Below are positions 7,889 to 17,002 of a stretch of 64,000 nt of DNA, in pieces; within the stretch, counting starts at the first letter, position 1, and every line of letters begins with the position of its first letter. The DNA is from Ornithinibacillus bavariensis. Lineage in GTDB: Bacteria > Bacillota > Bacilli > Bacillales > Amphibacillaceae. The notes below the pieces were generated by a model that worked only from the letters and a program-made list of their open reading frames with translations, made no database searches and was not told the origin of the DNA. The translations under genes and the position numbers were made by a program. The DNA is taken from contig NZ_JBNPWZ010000005.1 in NCBI RefSeq assembly GCF_050433565.1, positions 1 through 64,000 of the forward strand. Reading direction: 5' to 3'.

Positions 7889-8658
7889 TGAATAAAGAAC
7901 AATTAGACCAAACTCTTTCTGATTTAAATCGTTCCGTAGCTAGAAACTTAGAAGATAAAGAGAGAACATTAAGTAAGATTCGGTTAACAATTGATAATAA
8001 GATCCCTACTAATAAATATTTACTAAAACCTCCTATCGCCTTAATGATCAGTGCCGTTCTTTTCGTGATTATCTTTATATCCATTAATAATGGAGCTATT
8101 TTTCGAACAGCCCAAGAAAGCACGATAACAGATCCTTATACGGAAAGAAAGCTAGAAAAAGTGAACATGGAAGATGGTATGCTTGTTATAACCTATGGTA
8201 GTGATAATATGGAATGGGGAGATAATCCTTACAATTATTTATCGCGAGATATTGTAGTTGACCCAGGTTATTATGAAGTGGAAAAAATTCAAAGAGGCGA
8301 TGTTGTATTCTATAACGAGCCTGAAGCCTATTTTAATTATGTGCAGGAAAAAGGTGTATATAGCGAAGATATTAACGATACTAAAATTGCTAGAATCATA
8401 GCTCTTCCTAGTGAAGAAATTAAAATAGTCAATGGTCAAATTTACATTAATAATAGGAAGCTAGATACATTTTACGGGAACGGAACGAATAATATTCGAA
8501 GCAATGATTACGAAGAAGAATACAATATGGAAACAATTAGAGTTCCAAAAGGACATATTTTTGTCTGTGGTGATCTCTGGTGGAGAGGATTAGACAGTAA
8601 GGAGTATGGTCCAATCCCGATGGAAAATATAATCGGAAAAGTAATGGGATATCAATAA
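7888..8658 (+). CDS. Anti-sigma-like membrane protein with inactive signal peptidase I-type domain
   Basis: The 256-residue protein has a 48-residue cytosolic N-terminus, one membrane segment (about residues 49-67), and an extracellular domain. That domain follows signal peptidase I in its second half: a QRGDVVFY strand, ARIIALPSEEIKI, GQIYINNRKLD, and VPKGHIFVCGD...GPIPMENIIGKV. In active enzymes the nucleophile is the Ser before Met (SM); here the matching residues are Asn107-Met108, and the catalytic Lys of the KRVIGLPG box is Ala168. The fold is therefore kept but the enzyme should be dead. Coupling to the ECF sigma gene suggests the N-terminus holds the sigma factor and the external domain senses a signal. 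A GTG at 7885 is an alternative start. Confidence 0.75.
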   Translation: MNKEQLDQTLSDLNRSVARNLEDKERTLSKIRLTIDNKIPTNKYLLKPPIALMISAVLFVIIFISINNGAIFRTAQESTITDPYTERKLEKVNMEDGMLVITYGSDNMEWGDNPYNYLSRDIVVDPGYYEVEKIQRGDVVFYNEPEAYFNYVQEKGVYSEDINDTKIARIIALPSEEIKIVNGQIYINNRKLDTFYGNGTNNIRSNDYEEEYNMETIRVPKGHIFVCGDLWWRGLDSKEYGPIPMENIIGKVMGYQ

Positions 8659-8679
8659 ACTTTTCTTTGGAGGTATATC

Positions 8680-8868
8680 ATGAGATGTGGTGCTAAATGC
8701 TTTCTCATTCAGATGGAAGCGGATGGGAAGAAGCAAGTGAAGTCCGTTATAGCAAGAACTCCAGCTGAAGCTAGGAAGAGTTTTCGTAAAGAATATGGGG
8801 TTAAACCACAGATCTTATCTGTAAGAGAAAGCAAAAATGATAGGTTAAATAATACTCAATACAAATAG
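8680..8868 (+). CDS. Small conserved-looking protein, unknown function
   Basis: A 62-residue basic protein (MRCGAKCFLIQMEADG...) with an alternating strand-helix pattern and the segment ARTPAEARKSFRKEYG, which looks like a compact alpha/beta domain. A TTTGGAGGT site precedes the ATG. It starts 21 bases after the anti-sigma-like gene and could be its third operon member. There are two N-terminal cysteines and no membrane segment. I do not recognise a family. Confidence 0.55.
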   Translation: MRCGAKCFLIQMEADGKKQVKSVIARTPAEARKSFRKEYGVKPQILSVRESKNDRLNNTQYK

Positions 8869-9237
8869 TTTAAAAATAGGGTACAATATAAGTTTTATAA
8901 TCAAGTAATATGGGTGATTAAAATCGAGTGGCTGTAACAACAGAATGATCGGAAATTTTAAACCGCATAACGTGTGCTTGCCTTATCTTTTTCATGAAAG
9001 TATTCGCCCCACTGCCTGGGGCGAATATTCGATTTATAACAAGGATTAACATTTTTACTCCATATTCTTTCGACATACCTTTTCTTGAAAATCGTATCAA
9101 TTTTATTATTCAACAAATTTCGCCATAATTTAGGAAATGACAAGCACCACTATACGTATAAGCATCATTTCAGTCACTATCTTTATAAAGGCATTTGTTT
9201 TTAGATTTTGGTATGATGTTAGGGGGAGGGGAATTGC
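8869..9237. other. Non-coding stretch with a 9-bp perfect hairpin
   Basis: No convincing gene is seen here. A perfect hairpin pairs 9002-9010 with 9018-9026 (arms ATTCGCCCC/GGGGCGAAT, 7-base loop) but has no T run on either strand, so it is not a standard terminator. A minus-strand frame (8958-9143) runs across it without a ribosome binding site and may be a decayed gene end. The last bases hold the AGGGGGAGGGG ribosome binding site of gluP. Confidence 0.4.
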
Positions 9238-10791
9238 TTGGAACGTAAAGAGTTGTATGATGCTTATAAGATGGCTTATGAATTATCCACAAATAATGGA
9301 TTTGAAGTTTTATATTTGAATGATAAAGCGGAAGAAATCTGGTTGGAAAAGCTGGAGAATAAGGTATCCAAGCTTGTTCGGATTTCAACACTTGGCTTTG
9401 ATTGGAAAAATCACTTGAAACGTGATATTGGAATTGTTTTTCAAAAGACGAAGGCAATGCAGAAGCTACTCCGTAGTAAAAATGTTGAAGTAAATAATAT
9501 TTATATAACCCCTCATACACCAGTAGACAGCTGGGAAGAATTGAAAAAGCCAATGGTCATTCAGGATAAGCATCTAATTAAAATGAAGACCTTTTATATA
9601 TCTGGAGAGGACGTTCTTTCTGAGGTTAACCGTTTGGAAGAGACGTTAGCTGTTTCACTACCAAACGAAAATGAAGAACAAACAGGGGAACAGCGAGAAG
9701 AAAGCATGCTTCGCTATAAAATGGAACTGCGTCGTACCATTGAGGAAAAAAGAAGAAAAGAACAGCATGTATTTTCCCATGGTAAACCAATCATTACGTA
9801 TCTGTTGATTGTCATTAATGCAATTATGTTTTTATTATTAGAATTAAACGGCGGCAGTGAAAATACGAAGACACTTTTGGAGTTTGGGGCGAAGTATAAC
9901 CCTGCTATTTTGGATGGTGAATGGTGGAGAATTTTTTCATCGATGTTCCTTCATATTGGTTTATTGCACTTTGCATCTAACATGTTGTTTTTATATTATT
10001 TCGGATCACTTGCAGAGAGAATTTATGGATCGACCCGCTTCTTTATTATTTATATCCTAGCTGGCATTGGTGGGGGAGTCACTAGTTTTGCTTTAATGAC
10101 AAATCTATCTGCTGGGGCGTCAGGAGCATTATATGGATTGTTTGGAGCTTTCTTGTATTTTGGAATCATTTATAAACGGTTATTTTTCCAAACAATTGGT
10201 AAAGACATTCTTGTTCTACTTGCTCTTAATATAGGTCTTGGATTTATCCTACCTCAATTAGATTATACAGCACACTTAGGTGGATTAGTTGCTGGGTTTA
10301 TTGCTGCAGCAATTGTACATCTTCCAAAAAAGAAAAAACCATTGATTCAGGTTATTTCATTCGTTGGCTATGTAGTATTAATTGTAGCCATGTTCCTATT
10401 TGGTGCCGATCATAACCAAGGGAATGCCACCTACCATTTAATGGATATTGAAAGACTTTTGGAGCAAGATCGTTATGAGGAAGTTGTTGCTAGTGCAACA
10501 AAAGGACTCGAAAAACCAGACGATTTAGAAGCAATCTTATTATTTCAACGTTCATATGCATTAATTAAGCTAGGTGAGGTGGAACAAGCGACAAAGGATT
10601 TGGAAAAATGTGTGGAAATCTTGGATAATCCAGAGGATCTTCCAGAGGCTTATTATAACCTAGCTATCCTATATAACAATGCTGGTGATGAACGTGCCAA
10701 AGAGCTTATTAGTAAGGCATATGAAGCAAATCCATCGAATGATGATATAGAGGAATTATATAAACTAATTACTGGGGATACGGTCGAATAA
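9238..10791 (+). CDS. gluP: Rhomboid intramembrane serine protease GluP (YqgP)
   Basis: The 517-residue protein has three parts: a cytosolic N-terminal domain (1-180), a rhomboid core with about seven membrane segments (185-400), and C-terminal TPR-like helical repeats (410-510). The catalytic dyad is intact: Ser295 in GASGALYG and His346 in TAHLGG, with the oxyanion Asn248 in HFASN. Length and positions closely match B. subtilis GluP, which cleaves membrane proteins including the magnesium transporter MgtE and acts with FtsH. The start is a TTG preceded by a very strong AGGGGGAGGGG site. Flanking yqg genes support orthology, though two extra genes separate it from yqgQ here. Confidence 0.95.
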   Translation: MERKELYDAYKMAYELSTNNGFEVLYLNDKAEEIWLEKLENKVSKLVRISTLGFDWKNHLKRDIGIVFQKTKAMQKLLRSKNVEVNNIYITPHTPVDSWEELKKPMVIQDKHLIKMKTFYISGEDVLSEVNRLEETLAVSLPNENEEQTGEQREESMLRYKMELRRTIEEKRRKEQHVFSHGKPIITYLLIVINAIMFLLLELNGGSENTKTLLEFGAKYNPAILDGEWWRIFSSMFLHIGLLHFASNMLFLYYFGSLAERIYGSTRFFIIYILAGIGGGVTSFALMTNLSAGASGALYGLFGAFLYFGIIYKRLFFQTIGKDILVLLALNIGLGFILPQLDYTAHLGGLVAGFIAAAIVHLPKKKKPLIQVISFVGYVVLIVAMFLFGADHNQGNATYHLMDIERLLEQDRYEEVVASATKGLEKPDDLEAILLFQRSYALIKLGEVEQATKDLEKCVEILDNPEDLPEAYYNLAILYNNAGDERAKELISKAYEANPSNDDIEELYKLITGDTVE

Positions 10792-10860
10792 GTTTATAAC
10801 TGAATAAATTTGAAACAAATTAATATAATAGTTTTTATCATAACCTAAGAAGGTAGTTAG

Positions 10861-10894
10861 AAAAGGTGATCAGATAATTGATCATCTTTTTTTC
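10861..10894 (+). terminator. Rho-independent terminator of gluP
   Basis: A 12-bp stem (10861-10872 with 10879-10890, one G-U pair, 6-base loop) leads into a T run. The remaining 250 bases to the next gene show nothing recognisable apart from its ribosome binding site. Confidence 0.85.
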
Positions 10895-11140
10895 TTTTAG
10901 AATGGTCACTACAATTTACATGCTAATATGGTAATATTGGTTTATAGAAAATGTACAAGATAAAGGTTAAGTTCGTCCATAACATAGTGATAACAAAGGT
11001 AAAAAATGTAGTAATCCTCAATATTCTTTTACATGATAACTTGATTGCTAAGAGTAGAGCTTCTAGACTCCCTACGATGTATCAACCATACGATTCCCAA
11101 AAAATCTCTATATCCCAGTAAGAACAGGAGGTATTGATCG

Positions 11141-11479
11141 TTGAAACGTTTTTTGGTTCTTGTTGTACTCTTGGCTTCTATTGTCTTATTGGTACAGGTT
11201 ATCAACAATCTTTCTGCAGAAGATGATTATACAATTGACGGTTATTTAATTAACAAAGGAAATAGTACTTATTTAATAGCAGATGAAAATTTTGATTTAG
11301 AAAAAGCTGAAATGCTGTCAAATAAGCAGCTTATAGTAGCGTATAGTGGCACTTATGTAATCGATACAAGTGGAAGAACAAAAAATGGCGATAAAGTCCG
11401 TATATGGTATAGCCCGAAAGAGATACAAGAAATGCATCCCGCTAGGTTAAAGGTTCTAAAATTGGAAAAAATTAACTAA
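11141..11479 (+). CDS. Small exported protein, DUF3221-like
   Basis: The 112-residue protein begins with a hydrophobic signal/anchor (MKRFLVLVVLLASIVLLVQVI) and continues with a compact beta-rich domain: GYLINKG...YLIADEN, then IDTSGRTKNGDKVRIWYS and a final HPARLKVLK strand. This order resembles DUF3221, an OB-fold-like extracytoplasmic domain of unknown function in Bacillaceae. The start is a TTG with an AGGAGGT site 8 bases upstream. It is inserted between gluP and yqgQ, next to a convergent exported protein gene. Confidence 0.65.
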   Translation: MKRFLVLVVLLASIVLLVQVINNLSAEDDYTIDGYLINKGNSTYLIADENFDLEKAEMLSNKQLIVAYSGTYVIDTSGRTKNGDKVRIWYSPKEIQEMHPARLKVLKLEKIN

Positions 11480-11530
11480 AAATTAATGGATTACAGCGTT
11501 AATTATGGGTTTTTAAGCTGAAACAGTTAA

Positions 11531-12379
11531 CTAATCCAACTGTAATTTTTGAATCAGTTTTTCCTTTCTCCCATTTATCTCATATACAACTAATAAGTGA
11601 TCACCTTTTTTATCAAATAGAATTAATGGTACAAAGCTTTTTAATGAATCTTTGGACTCGATATTTGGGATAATATAATTTTTATATAAGCCTTCCCATA
11701 GTTGTCCAATTACTCTATCCGAATTTTCTTTATCCATATTAAGAAATGGTTTATCTTGTATGGTATAGAGATCGGTTAAAGGTATGCTTTCATAGTTTTG
11801 AATATCAATTTTGAAGTAAGTTAATAGACTTTGCCAATGGGATAAAAGTTTTTTCTTTGTTTCGAGTTCTACTAGCTTTTGCTGCTTGGACTTGATGTCA
11901 GAGTCTGTAAGTTTAAATATGGAGTTTTGACGGTATACGAAGAGATGATCTGCTGTAATCTTTTGTACACTATTTATGGTGTTATCTAAATGAATTTCTC
12001 CATAGTGAAAGGTAATGGCATCCCATCTGGCATCCTGATTATCTTTTAACCTTTCTGTATATTCGATCGTATCCGTATTCTCTCTCCATTTACTTCTCAT
12101 ACCTTTTAGCTCACCATTTGCATAAAGAAGTGAAACATCCTGTCGTAAATACATCGGTACCTCTGTAGTGGAGGAAACATCCCATTCAAGAATATAATTT
12201 TTAGTAGAATCATTTGGATTAACTTGTAAATGTGTAGTCGCATTTGTAAAGCTTGTCCCATAATCAATTGGGAAATAGGTAATCGTTGGTAGGCTATTCA
12301 AATCTTTAACAAAATAAATTCCAATTGCCGTTAGTAGTATGAGAAATACCACCACAGTTTTCTTTGGCATAATATTCAT
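11531..12379 (-). CDS. Membrane-anchored extracytoplasmic protein, unknown function
   Basis: The 282-residue product has an N-terminal membrane anchor (residues 8-25, KTVVVFLILLTAIGIYF) followed by a soluble outer domain with many Tyr/Asp residues and a central helical, probably coiled-coil segment (about 160-180). There are no cysteines and no catalytic motif. An AAGGATG site precedes the ATG on the minus strand. It converges with the DUF3221-like gene and diverges from yqgQ. I do not recognise a family. Confidence 0.6.
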   Translation of the reverse strand: MNIMPKKTVVVFLILLTAIGIYFVKDLNSLPTITYFPIDYGTSFTNATTHLQVNPNDSTKNYILEWDVSSTTEVPMYLRQDVSLLYANGELKGMRSKWRENTDTIEYTERLKDNQDARWDAITFHYGEIHLDNTINSVQKITADHLFVYRQNSIFKLTDSDIKSKQQKLVELETKKKLLSHWQSLLTYFKIDIQNYESIPLTDLYTIQDKPFLNMDKENSDRVIGQLWEGLYKNYIIPNIESKDSLKSFVPLILFDKKGDHLLVVYEINGRKEKLIQKLQLD

Positions 12380-12467
12380 CCTTACTGGTTTTATCTAGTA
12401 AATTTATATGAAATACACTATAACTTTATGAATCTTTCTAATCCACAATTTACTTAGTGAAAATACT

Positions 12468-12496
12468 ATAGGACTTTTGTATAATTTTGGTATAAT
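12468..12496 (+). promoter_or_regulatory. Probable promoter of yqgQ-glcK
   Basis: An extended -10 element, TGGTATAAT (12488-12496), lies 16 bases before the YqgQ ATG. No good -35 hexamer is visible, which extended -10 promoters tolerate. A second TATAAT starts at 12480. Confidence 0.5.
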
Positions 12497-12512
12497 ACAG
12501 ATTGGTGATAAC

Positions 12513-12716
12513 ATGAAAACATTTTATGATGTTCAACAAATATTAAAACGATTTGGTACTTTCATTTATACAGGAAATCGGCTCGCAGATATTGAATTAA
12601 TGCGTAGCGAAATAAATGAGTTGTTCAAATCTGGTATGTTGGACCCAGAGGAATATAAATTTTCGATATTAATTTTGAGACAAGAAGAAAACAAGCTAAA
12701 TTCTGAAAATAGGTGA
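12513..12716 (+). CDS. yqgQ: YqgQ family protein
   Basis: The 67-residue protein MKTFYDVQQILKRFGT... is a short three-helix protein matching the YqgQ family, which sits directly before glucokinase in Bacillus. An upstream in-frame ATG (12477) would place the start inside the promoter, so 12513 is chosen; it aligns with the known N-terminus. The spacing to glcK is 7 bases, so the two are co-translated. Its role is unknown; the structured YqgQ has been suggested to bind nucleic acid, but nothing here tests that. Confidence 0.85.
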   Translation: MKTFYDVQQILKRFGTFIYTGNRLADIELMRSEINELFKSGMLDPEEYKFSILILRQEENKLNSENR

Positions 12717-12723
12717 AAATATC

Positions 12724-13683
12724 ATGAATAAAAATGTGATTGTCGGAGTAGATATTGGAGGAACTACCGTAAAAATTGGTTTTATAAGTCTGAATGGAGA
12801 CTTTAACCAAAAATGGGAAGTTGACACAGATACGTCAAATGGTGGAGCAAATATTCTAAAGAATATATGGGATTCCATTGTTGAAAAAGCAGCTTCTTTT
12901 TCGATTGAAATTAGTGAAATAGCCGGGATTGGCATAGGTGCACCTGGTTTCATTGATGGTGAGAAGGGGTATGTTTTTGATGCAGTAAATATTGGTTGGA
13001 AGGAGTATCCACTGGCAGCTGAACTATCCAAACTGTCCGGGCTCCCTGTCTATCTTGAAAATGATGCTAATATCGCTGTTTTAGGTGAAAACTGGCTAGG
13101 AGCTGGGGAAAACGCTGATAATGTTATCGCAATCACTCTTGGTACTGGAGTTGGTGGTGGTATCATTACAAATGGAAAGATAGTAAATGGAGTAAATGGA
13201 ACAGCTGGTGAAATCGGGCATATAACGGTAGAGCCAGATGGATACCAATGTAATTGCGGACGTAAGGGCTGTCTGGAAACGATTGCATCTGCAACTGGAA
13301 TCGCCCGACAAGCAATGAAAATTATTGAAAAAAAACCAGCCAGTAAATTAGCAGAAATTTATAACGTAACTCAAAAAATTACTTCAAAAGATATATTTGA
13401 GCTAGCCAAGTCAGGTGATGCCGATAGTAAGCAAATAATAGAGCATACAGCGGATATTATTGGACTCACCATTGCCAACTTAGCAATGACGTTAAATCCA
13501 TCGAAGATATTAATTGGTGGAGGTGTTTCTAAAGCGGGTGAACAATTATTACAACCAATTAAAAATGCCTTTACAAAATATGCTTTGCCTCGTGTAAGTG
13601 AGGCATGTGAAATAAGGATTGCTGAACTTGGTAATGACGCAGGAATGATTGGTGCTGCTTACTTAGTGAAAAGTCATTTGTAG
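12724..13683 (+). CDS. glcK: Glucokinase, ROK family
   Basis: The 319-residue enzyme phosphorylates glucose to glucose-6-phosphate in the cytosol. It has the ATP-phosphate loop DIGGTTVKIG (residues 8-17), the sugar-site ENDAN motif, GTGVGGGI, and the ROK zinc centre (HITVEP...CNCGRKGCLE). All expected residues are present and the length is normal. It follows yqgQ and is followed by a short terminator. In B. subtilis GlcK handles glucose released internally, since uptake by the PTS already phosphorylates it. Confidence 0.95.
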   Translation: MNKNVIVGVDIGGTTVKIGFISLNGDFNQKWEVDTDTSNGGANILKNIWDSIVEKAASFSIEISEIAGIGIGAPGFIDGEKGYVFDAVNIGWKEYPLAAELSKLSGLPVYLENDANIAVLGENWLGAGENADNVIAITLGTGVGGGIITNGKIVNGVNGTAGEIGHITVEPDGYQCNCGRKGCLETIASATGIARQAMKIIEKKPASKLAEIYNVTQKITSKDIFELAKSGDADSKQIIEHTADIIGLTIANLAMTLNPSKILIGGGVSKAGEQLLQPIKNAFTKYALPRVSEACEIRIAELGNDAGMIGAAYLVKSHL

Positions 13684-13743
13684 AAATATTTTCTTTTCTA
13701 TTAAAAGTTTGTAATATTTTTGAAACCTTTTTGTATATTAAAC

Positions 13744-13767
13744 CGTCTTAATTATTAAGGCGATTTT
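13744..13767 (+). terminator. Short terminator after glcK
   Basis: A 7-bp stem (CGTCTTA with TAAGGCG, one G-U pair) closes a 5-base loop and is followed by ATTTTAT. It is weak but well placed. Confidence 0.5.
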
Positions 13768-13847
13768 ATGTTTGTACCATTTATGCCGTTACAGGCTTTG
13801 TTGTACTGCATATATATAAAAGCAGAAGTTTCTTAGGAGGATTTATT

Positions 13848-15722
13848 ATGTTTGGTAAAGGATTTAGGCTTCCTTTATATGTAATTGCTACGTTATTATT
13901 TGGAATAAAAACCTATATTGTTTACCGTTTCTTATTTAGTCTCGAGATAGAGAATTCCATGCAGGAGTTTATCCTTTTCATTAATCCATTTGTATCAGCA
14001 TTTTTAGTATTTGCTATCAGTGTATGGATTAAAAAGACATCGAGACAAGTGAAGTACTTAAGATATACAGCATTAATAGGAACATTAGTAATTTATGCTA
14101 ATCTAGTTTTCTATCGATCTTTTTCCGATTTCATAACAATACCTCAATTATCACAAGGTGGAAATGCGGGAGATCTGGGATCTAGTATCTTATCTTTAAT
14201 TAAAGTGTATGACATATTCCTATTTGCTGATGTAATCTTCATTTGGTATCTAGGCAAGAAACAGCAAGATCGAGTGTCAACGAAATATCCAAGAAGTGGA
14301 AAAGTATGTGCTTTTGCATTATCGTTAGCACTATTAGTTGGCAACTTTTTCTTGGCAGAAATGGAAAGACCACAATTATTTACACGTGCCTTTGATAGGG
14401 AGTATTTAGTTAAATATATTGGGTTATTTAACTATCATATCTACGATGCTTTCCTTCATTCGAAGGTGAAGACACAGCATGTTTTTGCGGATGGTAGTGA
14501 ACTGCCAGCTATTAAAGAATACGTGAAAACTACTATTGACCAAAAAGGTGAATCTGATTTATTTGGTGTTGCCAAAGGAAAAAACGTCATTTTTATTTCT
14601 GCAGAGTCGCTACAGACCTTTGTCATTAATAACACCGTAAATGGTCAGGAGATCACACCGTTTTTAAATAGTTTAGTAGCAGATAAAGATACGTATTACT
14701 TTGAAAACTTTTACCATCAAACGGAACAAGGTAAAACATCTGACTCTGAGTTTTTAGTGGAAAATTCATTGTATCCTTTACCAAGGGGGGCAGTTTTTTA
14801 CACACACGGTCAAAATAATTATCATGCATTTCCGGAAATCATAAAGGAAAATGGATATTACTCTGCGGTATTTCATGCGAATAATGATAGTTTTTACAAT
14901 CGTGATCAGATGTATCCGAGCTTAGGTTTTGATTATTTTTATGACCAAGAAGCATATGAGGTAACAGATGATAATAAGATAGGCTGGGGACTTAAAGATA
15001 AGCCATTCTTTGAACAATCTATGAAATATCTACAATCCTTAGATCAGCCATTTTATGCGAAGTTCATTACGTTAACAAATCATTTTCCATTTGAATTAGA
15101 TGATCAGGATAAATCAATTGATCGCTATGATTCGAACTCTAATACACTAAATAACTATTTCCCTACGGTTCGTTACATGGATGAAGCAATAGAACAGTTC
15201 TTTCAGCAATTAAAAGAAGCAGGCCTTTATGAAAATTCGATTATTGTTATTATGGGTGACCATTATGGAATTAGTTCAAATCATAATAAAGCGATGAGCA
15301 TGTATCTTGATAAGGAACAAATAACACCTTATGATCATGTTCAACTACAACGTGTTCCATTGTTTATTCATATTCCGGGTCATGGAAAGGGCGAAGTACA
15401 ATCAACGATTGCTGGTCAGATTGATGTGAAGCCGACACTACTGAGCCTTCTGGGTATAAAAGAAAATGATATATACTTCGGAAATGATTTGTTTAATGAA
15501 GACCATAAAGGCTATATTGCTTTAAGAAATGGCGATTTTATTACAAAAGATTATATTTATACAAATGAAACTTGCTACAACTTTGAAACTGGTGAAGCAG
15601 TAGAAGAAACAGAAGCAAGTGCTTGCACAGACTTAAGTCAGGTAATCGAGAAAGAACTAAGTTACTCCGATGATATTATATATGGTGACTTGTTCAGGTT
15701 TGTAGATTTCAAACAAGAGTGA
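13848..15722 (+). CDS. yqgS: Lipoteichoic acid synthase-family protein (YqgS/LtaS-like)
   Basis: The 624-residue protein has five N-terminal membrane helices (to about residue 170) and an extracellular sulfatase-fold domain. The LtaS catalytic threonine is intact: Thr297 in HQTEQGKTSDSE. Metal-binding residues in ISAES (Glu253) and in VIMGDHYG are also present. The family transfers glycerol-phosphate from phosphatidylglycerol onto the growing lipoteichoic acid chain on the outer membrane face. Position after glcK matches B. subtilis YqgS, one of four LtaS paralogues. A TAGGAGGATT site precedes the ATG and a very strong terminator follows, so it is monocistronic. Whether it is the main synthase or a paralogue cannot be decided here. 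Confidence 0.9.
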   Translation: MFGKGFRLPLYVIATLLFGIKTYIVYRFLFSLEIENSMQEFILFINPFVSAFLVFAISVWIKKTSRQVKYLRYTALIGTLVIYANLVFYRSFSDFITIPQLSQGGNAGDLGSSILSLIKVYDIFLFADVIFIWYLGKKQQDRVSTKYPRSGKVCAFALSLALLVGNFFLAEMERPQLFTRAFDREYLVKYIGLFNYHIYDAFLHSKVKTQHVFADGSELPAIKEYVKTTIDQKGESDLFGVAKGKNVIFISAESLQTFVINNTVNGQEITPFLNSLVADKDTYYFENFYHQTEQGKTSDSEFLVENSLYPLPRGAVFYTHGQNNYHAFPEIIKENGYYSAVFHANNDSFYNRDQMYPSLGFDYFYDQEAYEVTDDNKIGWGLKDKPFFEQSMKYLQSLDQPFYAKFITLTNHFPFELDDQDKSIDRYDSNSNTLNNYFPTVRYMDEAIEQFFQQLKEAGLYENSIIVIMGDHYGISSNHNKAMSMYLDKEQITPYDHVQLQRVPLFIHIPGHGKGEVQSTIAGQIDVKPTLLSLLGIKENDIYFGNDLFNEDHKGYIALRNGDFITKDYIYTNETCYNFETGEAVEETEASACTDLSQVIEKELSYSDDIIYGDLFRFVDFKQE

Positions 15723-15735
15723 TAATATTTAATGC

Positions 15736-15781
15736 AAAATGACCATCAATATCGGGGGATATTGATGGTCATTTTGTTTTT
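15736..15781 (+). terminator. Strong terminator of the LTA synthase gene
   Basis: A perfect 18-bp stem (15736-15753 with 15758-15775), a GGGG loop and a T-rich tail. Confidence 0.92.
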
Positions 15782-15898
15782 TATGATTCCAGTAAAAAAA
15801 TAGAATCACAGAAGTGGAAAAGTATTATGTGTTTGTTTTTTCACAACTTATTAGAGCTTTTACAAATATTAGATAACCAGTTGGATGGGGAAGGATTA

Positions 15899-15906
15899 TT
15901 TATTAA
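15899..15906. repeat. Target-site duplication, left copy
   Basis: TTTATTAA lies directly outside the left inverted repeat of the IS; an identical copy lies outside the right end. Eight bases is the duplication length expected for IS1595-type elements. Confidence 0.9.
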
Positions 15907-15934
15907 GGCTGTTTTCGTATAGATTGTTGCTTTC

Positions 15935-15964
15935 TTGACCATACTGTTAAAAGGTTGATATAAT
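15935..15964 (+). promoter_or_regulatory. Promoter of the IS transposase
   Basis: TTGACC (15935-15940), an 18-base spacer and TATAAT (15959-15964) with an upstream TG form a strong sigma-A promoter just inside the left end of the IS. Confidence 0.75.
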
Positions 15965-15987
15965 AGGGTTTAGGGAGGCGTTCGGAT

Positions 15988-16998
15988 ATGTGGAAAGATA
16001 TTTATGAAGATTTCAGCGAACTAACAAAATCGGAGCAATTGGCGTTGTTTAACGCTATGAAACAAGATTTGTTTCCCGATGAACCAGATAAAATTACGAA
16101 ACTACTTAAAAGCATTCGAGAAGCCCGATTTGCTTCTGGTTTGGGTTGTGTTCATTGTGGTAGCACATCTGTTAAACGGAACGGTAAGTATCGTTCCAGA
16201 CAACGCTATCTATGTAATGATTGTGGAAAGTCTTTCAATGATATGACGAACACACCATTTTCAGGCTCTCGCTACCCTGAAAAGTGGGTGAAGTACATTG
16301 AACTGATGGTAGAGGGATATACACTACCAAAAATCGCTGAACGGCTAAAAATTCATATCTCCACTGCATTCTATTGGAGGCATAAAATCTTGAACGCATT
16401 AGGCAGTCTTGGCTTTAATCAACTACAAGGTATTGTTGAGAGTGATGAAACCTTCTTTCGTGAGTCAATGAAAGGAAATGAAATCACCCATAGAAAACCT
16501 AAGAAGCGGGGAGAAAAAGACGAAAAGAGAGGTATTTCTAACCTTAAAATTGCCGTTGTCGTAGCACAAGACCGTAACGGTAGTGTGATTGCCCGAAAAG
16601 CAGGAACAGGTCGTGTTAGAGCCGAAGAAATTGACACTGTGATAGGTGAGAATATTCACCCATCTGCTTTGTTATGTACAGATACAGCAACAAATTATAA
16701 AAAGTTCGCAAGAATAAAGGGATTACAGCACGAAACGGTCAATGAGCGACAGAAACAGTGTGTGAAGAAAGGAATATACCATATTCAACACGTCAACAAC
16801 TTTCATAATCGTTTAAAAACTTGGATGGAACGCTTTCAAGGAGTTGCAACAAAATATCTCGACAACTATCTCTATTGGTTCCGTTGGCTTGAATTAGGCA
16901 AGAATATGGCATTTGAAAAACGAGTGGAACAAATGCTTATTTCAGCGTGTCAAAAATCGAACGACACCACAGTTAATTCATTAAGGGCTGTTTTGTGA
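15988..16998 (+). CDS. IS1595-family transposase
   Basis: The 336-residue transposase starts with a helical region, then a zinc ribbon (Cys54, Cys57, Cys76, Cys79 in CVHCG and CNDCG) that binds the element ends, a helix-turn-helix (TLPKIAERLKIHISTAFYWRHK), and an ISXO2-type DDE nuclease domain: ESDETFF, LCTDTATNY and HVNNFHNRLKTW are the expected catalytic blocks. It is full length with no frameshift. A TAGGGAGG site precedes the ATG. It catalyses excision and integration of the surrounding element. Confidence 0.93.
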   Translation: MWKDIYEDFSELTKSEQLALFNAMKQDLFPDEPDKITKLLKSIREARFASGLGCVHCGSTSVKRNGKYRSRQRYLCNDCGKSFNDMTNTPFSGSRYPEKWVKYIELMVEGYTLPKIAERLKIHISTAFYWRHKILNALGSLGFNQLQGIVESDETFFRESMKGNEITHRKPKKRGEKDEKRGISNLKIAVVVAQDRNGSVIARKAGTGRVRAEEIDTVIGENIHPSALLCTDTATNYKKFARIKGLQHETVNERQKQCVKKGIYHIQHVNNFHNRLKTWMERFQGVATKYLDNYLYWFRWLELGKNMAFEKRVEQMLISACQKSNDTTVNSLRAVL

Positions 16999-17002
16999 GA
17001 CG

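Noticed and set aside
12696..13031. 111-codon minus-strand frame over glcK
   Set aside because: It is a shadow of glucokinase with Ser/Pro-rich, non-protein-like composition.
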